A DNA stretch of 64,000 bases from Nilaparvata lugens (Eukaryota > Arthropoda > Insecta > Hemiptera > Delphacidae), in assembly GCF_014356525.2 (NCBI RefSeq), contig NC_052507.1, positions 60,822,553 to 60,886,552 on the forward strand, in the 5' to 3' direction. The position numbers were made by a program, and so were the translations under genes. Shown one piece after another: positions 55,420 to 64,000 of this stretch. Position 1 is the stretch's first letter; every line of letters starts with the position of its first letter. Under the pieces are notes generated by a model. It was not told the DNA's origin, ran no database searches, and was given only the letters and a program-made list of their open reading frames with translations.

Positions 55420-56005
55420 GGTCTCTTCTTCTTTCTTTGTATTTTCCTTTTTCGCCTTCTGCCCATGCTGTTCGTGCCCCATATTTTATTTCTGCCTCTG
55501 TAAATCCTTCTTCATATACTAATTGTTCTCTTTGACTTTCTTTTCCTCCTGGTACTTCTTGCTTTTTCGCTTTCTCTCTCCGTATAATTCTCCCTCTCCT
55601 TTCTCCTCTACGTTCTTCATTTTCCCCTCATACAACTTCTCATTTATCCCTTTACCTAGTCTTCCTAATTTCCTTCCTTCTTCTACTTTTAGTTATATTC
55701 GTCCTCTTTCCGGCTTCTACTTTTCCTCCTCATCCTCATTTATTCCATGCCCTTCTTCTTTCCTTTTCTCCTATTTCTCATTTTTCTTTTTTCTTATTGA
55801 TTCTCAGTCATCTCTTACAATTTTTTTCTTAATTTCGTCTCTATTTTTTTCCTAATTTCGTCCCTTCTCCCACTTCTATTTGTCCTCTGTCCTGCTTCTA
55901 CTTTACCTCCTCACCCTCATTTCTTCCATGCCCTTCTTCTTTTCTTTTCTCCTATTTCTCATTTTTCTTATTGATTCTCAGTCATCTCTTACAAACTTTT
56001 TGTAG
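55420..56005. repeat. Pyrimidine-rich tract with ~181-bp duplication
   Basis: CT-rich plus strand. CCATGCCCTTCTTCTTTCC and the following CTCCTATTTCTCATTTTTC recur at about 55747 and 55928, and GATTCTCAGTCATCTCTTAC recurs at 55799 and 55974. The frame 55523-55855 is Phe/Ser/Pro low-complexity and not supported. Confidence 0.7.
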
Positions 56006-56063
56006 AACAGACCGTTATATTTAAGGGTCTACAATATTTATATATGTAATATTGTCCTACATA

Positions 56064-56172
56064 ATATTTGGACAATTTGAGACAAAATTAGGAAATTGAA
56101 GAAGTTTTGGCAATAGTCTGTTTTTCTCTTTTCCGATTATTGTATTGTTTACTCTATCCAATAAATAAATAT
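56064..56172 (+). repeat. Retroposon 3'-tail family, copy e
   Basis: ATAATATTTGGACAATTT, AGGAAATTGAAGAAGTTTTG, GATTATTGTATTGTTT and a final AATAAATAAAT, parallel to 7472-7603. Confidence 0.6.
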
Positions 56173-57139
56173 TCTTCTATTATTAGTTCCTCAGTGACTT
56201 CTCCTCTCCTTCCACCTTTTTCATTGGATGGTTCATCTTCATAAAACACTCCTTTCCCATAAACCAGTTGCCAAAACCTTAATTAAGACATGTTGTATTT
56301 TATTATGATGCTTCCTTAGATCATTTTAGTGTCCATAAATGTTTGAACTTGAAATTCTTTCTTTTATTATCATTATTATCACTGCAATAATGTTCTACAT
56401 CTTCAGAATACATTAATTCATGTTAATCTCAGTCTGTTCTCTGCCTGGTTTTTACCATTATCTCCACACCATGAAACAATCGCCAAAATCATAATTATCA
56501 CTCCTTATAAATAACATCAACCAAGAACTAAGAACATAAACTTCTACTAATCCTTTCAGCTAGGCTGCTTCATCACTATGAATCTTCCTATTTTAATGTA
56601 AAATTCACTTCGAAATGACAGCAATTATCATGAATAACATCAATGCTTCCTATGCTGACAGCTTAAATTACATTGTTAGCAATCTTCATATGCTTCTCGT
56701 TCAATCAATGCTAACAACTGAAAGTGAATACAACCATTACCTGTCTATTACCTGTTTTTTTTCTTTAGGGCTACTCTCAAATATAAATAACAATTATAGA
56801 TCGAAGTACCCTTTTAAAATTAGTATCCTTATATTTATACCTATCTTAGGTATTCAGTATACCTCCATCATCTTCTCTGTTTCGATATCATAATCACAGT
56901 CATACAACATCTATCACTCATAAACATTCTTCTCAAGGTAATTTAAATAATCTATTATCAACTTGGTCCATAGCATTAGGCCATTGGCGATAAGCCACAC
57001 TGAAAACATAAAAGATTATGTTCATCTCAAATTTATTAGTTCATATCCTTATTCCTACTGCTGTAGGAATCTATTTTATCTATAATTTGGAATATTCCAT
57101 TACAAATTCATTCGTGTTCATTATTTCATTTCTGAGAAG
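56173..57139. other. AT-rich DNA with degraded MITE pieces
   Basis: 56600-56730 holds broken CTATAGTGAG-family arms (AAATTCACTTCGAAATGACAG, ATCAATGCTTCC, TGCTGACAG). 56767-56815 holds a TTTAGGGCTACT and AGTACCCTTTT fragment of the 5196 family. No gene. Confidence 0.5.
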
Positions 57140-58127
57140 AGTATAATATCATCTTCACTTCAGGGATTAGGTTTATTAATGAACCTGTTCCGGTACCCAT
57201 CTCTTTCTTGGTCTCCCTACATCTCTTTTTCCTGTAGGTCTATAGTTTTGGACTACAACTGGAATTCTTCCAGGTGGCATTCTATCCAAATGACTGCACC
57301 AGTTGCGTCTTTTTTGAATAATTCTTTCATGTAGAGGAGCAACCAATAAACCCTGTCTTATATCAGTGTTTCTTATTCTATCAACTCTAGTGCAGCCAAA
57401 TACACTCCTTAGAAACCTCATTTCTGCAGCTTGAATTCGACTGTTCATTCTACGTGTGTGAATCCAATTCTCACTTCCATATAGGAGAGTCGGAACTGAA
57501 ATGGTATTATAGAACTTTATTCTGGTTTCTTGTCTTGATTTATTTTTGAGGTTTCTATGTATAGTGCCACATATTTTCTGAAACTTTGAAATTTTATTGT
57601 ATACATCAATATCTGTATCATATGTTACATTATTACCAAGATAGTTGAAATTTTTCACTTGTTCCATTAATTTTCCGTTCAATTCTATTTTGGTTCTAAT
57701 TGGATATTTTCCTTTGAATGCCATTGATTTGGTTTTCATAACTGATATTCTCAAATTGTAATTTTCGGCAACTCTGTCCAACATGAAAACTGATTTTTGT
57801 AAGGAATCTTCATTTTTCTGAATTATTACTAAGTCGTCTGCATACATAAATGAATTTACAAAACTATGGGTTGAGAGCTGTAAACCTGAGTCCACTAAAG
57901 TTTTCCATGTGCGTAACATGTCGTCAACATAAATATTAAATAAAGTCGGCGATATACAACAACCTTGTCTAACCCCTTTGTTTATGCCAATGGCATCAGT
58001 CAAACCCCCATTTACTTGCAGACGAATTGTAGTATCCATGTAGAGGCTCTGTAGAGATTGAATGATATGTTTGGGATATCCTCTTGATTCAAGAATTGAC
58101 CATAACATGCCGCGATTAACTGAATCA
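57140..58127 (-). pseudogene. RTE-like LINE reverse transcriptase, 5'-truncated
   Basis: One continuous minus-strand frame (58108-57176, open slightly upstream to about 58127) covers the reverse-transcriptase palm to the C-terminus. It has SRGYPKHIIQSLQSLY, GVRQGCCISPTLFNIYVDDM, then MYADDLVIIQ as the catalytic box (residues 88-97). Next come a YNLRISVMKTKSM grip, LLYGSENW, RFLRSVFGCTRVDRIRNTDI, and a C-terminal RDVGRPRKRW tail. These are the usual features of RTE-type elements; a full ORF would be roughly three times longer with an endonuclease. Similarity stops abruptly near 58127, as expected for 5' truncation. The body is intact in frame, so it is younger than the 26415 remnant or under fewer mutations. 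The short segment to 57140 is probably 3' untranslated. Confidence 0.85.
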
Positions 58128-59107
58128 GTACTTCCCGTTCATCTACCAAGAACTGGGCTCCTCAAACACGATTGGAAGTCCTGGTTATGTGACAGGTCCT
58201 CTAGAATCTTCACTTCAAACTTCCCACATTGCAGGGAAGAGCTTTTCGTATCTTCCCAGTTTCATGCTGTCTCCCTAGAGCTCTGCCATCAAGTTTCGTA
58301 ATTCTACTTCGAAAGTAATTTGTAAGAGTATAATATATTTATTGAAATATACTTCTCCTAACTCTAGTTTATTGTGGAAGCATAGAGTTTAAGTTCTCAT
58401 TGTTATCAGTTTATTTGTTTCTTTCTCATTCATGAGAGCATTCTAAACTTTCTTACATCTTTTTGCCTTACCTTATAAATTGTTAATTTTTTCTAGTTTA
58501 TTCTCTCTGTGAGTTTCCCCCACATAGGCTACCTGGCTCAGACATCTAGCATTCTTCAACATACAATAAACGATTCGAGGGCTTAGGGTCACATGAGCGT
58601 ACCTACAAAATAGCAATTTCTCAGTAAAGCCTAAACACTGATTTGAGAATTAATTTGTAATTTTTATAATAAAAAAACAGGATTTATAACATATTTTGAA
58701 TCATTCTTCTCCTTAAGTCCTACCGATGATGAAATTTTTCCATTAATACGATATTTTTCCATTAATACCTAAGAATTCTACACAAATGTAATTTATTAGA
58801 AATTAAAAGAACAAACGGAGAATGGCATTCGTGATAAAACTGGAAGGAAGTGAGATCCTCAAAAAATACGACTGAACTTAGTCGTAATAAAAGCACGATT
58901 ATGACTCAATTGGTATTCGTTTACAAATTGGCAATAAAACTGTAATGAAAAGTGCAATAAGGAAACAACATTACTGGTGAACATTGTCTGGCATTTAGTG
59001 GTGGAAGGCTCAAAATACTTGTGCATCTTTAAATAATGCAAATTCTGCTGGCATTTTATCTCTGGAATTACTTCCATATTGCTAGGGCATTGTTCTGAGC
59101 TTGAAAC
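58128..59107. other. AT-rich non-coding DNA
   Basis: No gene recognised. The 58062-58301 frame partly overlaps the LINE antisense. Confidence 0.45.
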
Positions 59108-59208
59108 CTACAGTGAGATTCACTTGATATTGTCAGTATTGATTGAATGGGAAGTATTTTTATTTATTTATAAGGAATGCTGACAGTTGACAGTGAAGCT
59201 CACTATAG
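59108..59208. mobile_element. Palindromic MITE (CTATAGTGAG family), copy B
   Basis: CTACAGTGAGATTCACTTGA...TGTCAGTATT mirrored by GGAATGCTGACAGT...GAAGCTCACTATAG. The centre has TTGAATGGGAAG. 101 bp. Confidence 0.8.
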
Positions 59209-59837
59209 AAATCCATTGACGGCATCGACATTCGATAATTATTTTTAGTATCAAAACAGACTTGATAATAGGCAGCAATTTGTTTGATGATCTTCAACCA
59301 ATCAATGGATGCATCAGTCTTGATGAAGACGTTGTTGGTCACTCAATGTCATCTATTGACTCTTGAGTACCTGCAATTATTGGCTGAAGGTAAGATGGAC
59401 ATTAAATAGCATTGCATTAAAGTTGAGATGTATTTTTTCAAGAATCAAATGGAACGTATTTAATACTTTTTTTAGATTCAAACAACCTTTCCTTAAATAT
59501 ATTGGAAAAACTATTTTCAGCCCATGTGACCTTGGAGGTGGTCAATTTTTATAAGGCTTGCTCTAAAAAGGGTTGGCGCTTCTGAAGATTTGGTAGAATG
59601 TGAAGCATTTATTAAGTTTTCAAAAATATTCTAAATTTTCCAAAAGAAGATCTATAAATTTCAACCAGATACCGCGATTTATGGCGTTTTCAGCATTAGA
59701 CTTAAATATGTGTTCTAACACAGTAAAGCAAACATTAACAAGAGTGTTTACGATGTTTCAAGTGAAAAACGTAATTGATATAATACTGTTTCCGTCGTAA
59801 GACTGATAATTAATTCAAGCTAGATGACATAATGAGA
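59209..59837. other. AT-rich non-coding DNA
   Basis: Short open frames only. Nothing recognised. Confidence 0.45.
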
Positions 59838-59940
59838 TTTATTCATTTATTCAGTCATGTACAATTATTGCACTCATGTGAGAAGGCACAACTGGCTTAT
59901 GCCCAAAACTGATCCTTCTCAAATTTTCTACTACAGTCCA
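59838..59940 (-). repeat. Retroposon 3'-tail family, copy g
   Basis: On the minus strand: GGATCAGTTTTGGGCATAAG, CCAGTTGTGCCTTCTC, AATAATTGTACATGACTG and AATAAATGAATAAA. The only clearly reversed copy. Confidence 0.55.
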
Positions 59941-62404
59941 AATTATATTAACAATAGAAGAATAACAATTATATAAAAATGGATATAATACTGAAAATAA
60001 ACAAAGAACAGGAGTATACCTCTGTTAATGGTTTGATGTATCGTTTCTGTAATCTCTCGAAATTGCTGGAAGGTGACATTTCAAGTGAATCTGTTTAGTA
60101 TACTATATTCATAAATTTGAATTTATTTGCGAAGCTTCCATGTCTTACTCAACCTTCGCTTTTCATTATTAACCTTTGCATCTTACCCCATAGTGTTCCT
60201 AATTACGATGTGTACTATCGCCTTATATGGAAATATATAAGCATTTCTGAATATTCCACCTATAACTTGATGTTTGTCGTGTGGACAGTGACATTGGTTT
60301 TTGTTGGTACTGTAGAAGGAATCCAATTACAATTTCGCTGCAAACAACTAGTACCAATTTATTCAAGTAATAGTTATTAGATAGTGATAGAGAAGTTTTA
60401 GAATATGTAGGATTACATTCTCTTCAGCTCTAAAATTCATGTTCATTCAGCCCATATTTTGCTTTGTTGTTGAAAACATAAAAGCGTGTGGTAAGTGACA
60501 TTGCTCTTACAAACGACGATATTTGAAAAGTTTGTCAAATACTAGTCTTGAATAAAATTTTAGAATATGGAAAATATCAGCTACAAAACTCCTGTCATAT
60601 CAAATGATTAATTTTTGAAGTATTTGAATTTCAACTATCACGAAATTCAAATTCAATGCATATAGAATGTTCCCGATTGTTCTACATGACTTCATAAAAA
60701 TTCTTTATTGATTAATACAATAAGTAGTATCATAAAAAAGATAGTGAGCGAAAAAAATAAGGTAACCTCGTGCTTTTCCTCTCTCAAATTTAGATAAGAT
60801 TACACATAGTCCGAAATAGGTTAAGTCTTGTAGTTGTTTACTGCAGAGAATTTTCAGTAATTAATTATTTTCACAAAGTAGATTTTTTAAATTTAGTTGC
60901 TTCAAAACCAAAAATAGAAGTATGTTTAAGTTCAGTTATTAATTAGAAGCGATAATCATGTATAAAAAAATAGGAGCTCTGTTGTAATTTCACGAAGATG
61001 ATGTCACAATAAGATGTTTAATGTACTGACTTCTAATAATTTATTTTAGACCTAGAGTTCAGATTCACAAAATAAATTTGTGTTGATCAAATTATATTGA
61101 TCTGGTAACACTGGAATCCCCAGGTCAAAAGTTCCTCAATTCTGTAGGATTCTATAAATCTGTAGGATCTATATATCTTACAAACAGAAATTCAATACCT
61201 AACGGGTCAACTGATCAAAAGTAAAAGTGATTCACTATTGTACCTTCTGTTATAGTGGAGTATCGGTTTCTCTTTCTCTAACATGGGGATTCCCTAATTG
61301 ACTTCAAGGTAATAGTAAATTCAGTCATTGGAGCAGAAGGGAACAGGTTGTATAGTAACGTAAAAGTAAGAGTTATTGGAAGCTACTAATAGAATATGGA
61401 TTGTTCATGATTAAAATTTATTTCTCTAAAAATTCTGAGATTTGTGAGATATGTTTTATATTTAAATGAATGAGTCTCTGGAAATCAATGAACCACTAAA
61501 ACACTACTTGTTGAGATTTGTTTTCTAGACCAATGAAACACAACTTCAATTCAAATCTAAACTTTTCCAAACTGATAATTTCTTGTCTGTTGGGATTTTT
61601 TATTTTTCGAAATCCAAACTTCTTTGAAATTGTGGCCAAGTTTTGTTGAATTGGATTTAATCGAAGGAATAGCTCAATAATTATTGTCAAAATACTTCTG
61701 ATGCTGATTTCAACCTCAAGCTCTCCTTGAATAGTTGTAACCAAGTATATTCTCTCAAAATCTCCTGATTATTCTGGAAATTTAAGCCATATTTCCCTTT
61801 GAAAGCAGTTGTTATGATTCACATCAGACCCAATTCTTTAAAATTGCTTAAACCCTCGAGAGAAGATCCTTGTAATCAAAGTCAACCTTTTATATCACTA
61901 CTCTACTAATACTCTAGTCAACGATTGAACCACTCTTTTTCTAATTCACTAATTGTTGAGATTAAATTGTTTTCTAGAGCAATAAAACTCAGTGTCAAAC
62001 GAAACATTGAGAAATCTCCTCTTCTAATATTGCTGTTAGTCTTGTAATGCAATTGTCACAAAACTATATTTTTCAAAAAATCGAGATTCTTCTGGAAGTT
62101 CAAGCCAAGTTCTCCTCCGAAGTTTTTGGCTTTCATCAGAATCCTCCAATGTATGTAACTCATTCTAGTATATATTTTTTTCGAAATTTAAATTTTCTTC
62201 TAATTGAAGTCAAACTATGCTCCTAAAGTTTGAGTAAGTTTGAGTTTCTTTTCAAGTTTTAAAATTTTCAATTATTAATACAGTATTTTTTTAGTTATCA
62301 GTGGTGATTTAGTAAAGTATTCTAATTTAATTTGGTTTTAACTTTTCTAAATTCTTAGTTTATAAATATTTTGGACTCTAAATTGGATAAAAATCATGAA
62401 GTGT
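59941..62404. other. AT-rich non-coding DNA
   Basis: No recognised gene. The 60117-60380 plus frame is hydrophobic in its second half but has no recognisable family or splice context. Loose repetition around TTCTGGAA(A/G)TT(T/C)AAGCCA (61775, 62092) suggests an old local duplication. Confidence 0.4.
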
Positions 62405-62545
62405 AAACTTAACCCATTTTTGGACAATTTCTATCTCAATTTGGGAAAGGAACAGTTTTGGGCTTTAAGCCTGTTGTTCCTTCCCCAATCATTCATAGTT
62501 TAGAATGATATTGTATGTATCAATGTATAAATAAATAATAAAAAA
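62405..62545 (+). repeat. Retroposon 3'-tail family, copy f
   Basis: GGAACAGTTTTGGGCTTTAAG, CCTGTTGTTCCTTCCCCAAT, GATATTGTATGTATCAATG, then ATAAATAAATAATAA. The clearest copy of the core hairpin (AAGGAACAG and CTGTTGTTCCTT flank it). Confidence 0.65.
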
Positions 62546-63250
62546 ATAATAAATCTTGTGATAATTCCAATCAGAGCGAATTGTGGAATGTGTGCTAGCC
62601 AAGTGTAGAGTAGGAGAGAGTAGTCTAGTTGCTTTCTCTGACATGAGGGACAGGGAACAGACAAGGCTGACAGCAGCCGAAGGCAGGAGCTGTGGGAACG
62701 TTGGGTTATCTAATGCCCGCCAACCACTACAGCCATTCTTTGTTCATATTTTGCAACTTAATTATAACTCAACGTTATCTAATAATTTATTTGCCGATTT
62801 GATGAGTTGCTGTTACAGATAATCTTGTCAGATCGATGGTTTGAAAACTCTCAGTAACCTGTAAGAAGTAGATCTGAAATGGTGGAGAGGTTTTGATAGG
62901 CGGCAAAGAACTAAATTATTCAACGAAAATATTGTAATAAAAACAATATGAAAACTTTTAGTAACTTTTATTAAAAAATTAAAATATTTTAACGACTAGT
63001 TTCGACCATAGGTCATTTCCAAGTTTAAGGTAATAAAAGTTTTTATATTGTTGTTATTTGAATCAAGTAGCCCATATAAGCGAATAGGAGTGATTTTATT
63101 AAAATATTGTAGTATTTCGAAAACAAAATACAATATGAAACTTGATCTCGTTTATGAAAATATTTTAGGATTTTGAAACCAAAATACAATATTTCAGATT
63201 GTAAACAATTTGACATTTTTACTTTGAAATCTAACACTCAACTCAATTCG
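62546..63250. other. AT-rich DNA with a retroposon-like segment
   Basis: TTTTAACGACTAGTTTCGACC and AGGTCATTTCCAAGTTT at about 62985-63030 resemble, from memory, a widespread insect LINE/SINE 3' motif. No gene. Confidence 0.4.
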
Positions 63251-63467
63251 AAATAAACAATACAAATCAACATAACTTGGAACAATACTCATGATATAGA
63301 ATATATGGAATACATTACTGCTAATACAAATCAATATAAATACAAACAATACAAATCAACATAACTTGGAACAATACTCATGATATAGAATATATGGAAT
63401 ACATTACTGCTAATACAAATCAATATAAATACAAACAATACAAATCAACATAACTTGGAACAATTCT
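63251..63467. repeat. 89-bp tandem repeat, ~2.4 units
   Basis: CATAACTTGGAACAAT recurs at 63271, 63360 and 63449 with identical intervening sequence (ACTCATGATATAGAATATATG, ACATTACTGCTAATAC). The first two units look identical by eye, suggesting recent expansion. Confidence 0.9.
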
Positions 63468-64000
63468 CATTATGGGCACGGTCTGGGAACACGAAAAAGT
63501 GGTAAATTGTTCTAGCTCCAATAGAAAATTGTTCAATCACGTGACTAGTGCAAAATGCTCCTATGGAACGCCATTTAAAAATCGTTGGTTCAAGCTTTTG
63601 GCGCGCACTTATGAAGTTGATTTACACCAAAATGTGTCGATAACTAGCTGCGTAAATGAACAAAGGCTGTTTTACAAACTTACCATACAGAAAAGTGTGC
63701 ATTTCTTTCATTCCATTACTCTCAAATTTTCTATAGAGAAAAATTCATTTAACGAATGGTTATCAAACATAATTTTGTTGGTTATGTATTATATGGCAAT
63801 GCTAAGGTAAACAAACAAGCTATCAGTGCATGCGCAGAGAAGGCTCTGAAAGCTTGAACTGTTACAATTTACCAGGCTTCGACTGTGGGGCAGGAATTTG
63901 GAACTGGAAATAGTCTCTGGAACAGAATCTGTCAAAATTCTTCCCATGGGACGCGGAACTTTTTTCCTGGTAAATTGTGAATCGGACAATTTACCACATT
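63468..64000. repeat. Dispersed repeat copy with inverted TAAATTGT motifs
   Basis: 63497-63595 parallels 1313-1421. GTGGTAAATTGT at 63499 is inverted as ACAATTTACCAC at 63988, so the window may end inside a ~500-bp foldback unit. The frame 63472-63810 has no recognised domain. Confidence 0.4.

Noticed and set aside
55523..55855. Plus-strand frame of 110 codons
   Set aside because: Phe/Ser/Pro translation of a CT-rich tract that is itself a ~181-bp duplication.
60117..60380. Hydrophobic plus-strand frame, considered as a chemoreceptor exon
   Set aside because: No receptor signature motif or splice context could be identified.
1..64000. CRISPR arrays, bacterial operons, rRNA genes, telomeric TTAGG arrays
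   Set aside because: None seen; repeats present are eukaryotic tandem or transposon types.

Overview
The window looks like gene-poor intergenic or deep-intronic DNA from an arthropod. It is strongly AT-rich and packed with retroelement remnants, miniature inverted-repeat elements, short tandem arrays and kilobase-scale purine/pyrimidine tracts. No bacterial gene organisation is present. Several dispersed sequences (2660-3160, 27991-28712, 32048-32216) resemble repeats I remember from planthopper-type hemipteran genomes. The taxon is therefore an inference from memory, not a search result. I recognise no complete host protein-coding gene.

Layout. 1-8095: AT-rich DNA with a 64-bp tandem array (1656-1823), a dispersed repeat (2660-3160), a foldback element (5196-5421), pyrimidine tracts and a LINE tail (7100-7345). 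8096-16844: one nearly intact LTR retrotransposon on the minus strand. It has 4-bp target duplications, LTRs about 99% identical by eye, a primer-binding site, and a single 1133-residue Gag-like ORF with no protease, reverse transcriptase or integrase. Its 5' LTR carries a later 956-bp insertion. 16845-26410: a possible broken secreted-peptide ORF, a ~180-bp tandem duplication holding a tiny retroposed LINE tail, long purine and pyrimidine tracts, three foldback elements (19427, 21717, 22216) and a pogo-like MITE (25529). 26415-28956: RTE-like reverse-transcriptase remnants and a Harbinger-like inverted-repeat element interrupted by a nested repeat. 28957-42395: AT-rich DNA, purine tracts, a foldback element (32048), a 197-bp tandem duplication and a tRNA-like sequence. 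42396-47240: a 1.09-kb tandem duplication directly abutting a 5'-truncated Jockey/CR1-type LINE with several frameshifts. 47585-47665: the best candidate host exon. 53420-55420: a GC-rich, promoter-like island and a ~120-bp tandem array interrupted by MITEs and a SINE. 57140-58127: a second, minus-strand RTE-like fragment. 58128-64000: AT-rich DNA with more MITE and tail copies and an 89-bp tandem array.

The most interesting item is the young gag-only LTR element. Its ORF has a long predicted coiled coil before the capsid-like domain. After the capsid come basic and proline-rich regions and two tandem ~60-residue cysteine plus membrane-helix units, which are not usual Gag parts. It must be mobilised in trans by an autonomous relative, or have another role. 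Within-window comparisons also give empty-site evidence for three nested insertions: 14773-15728, 17754-17866 and 27991-28712. At least eight copies of a palindromic MITE starting CTATAGTGAG were found by eye.
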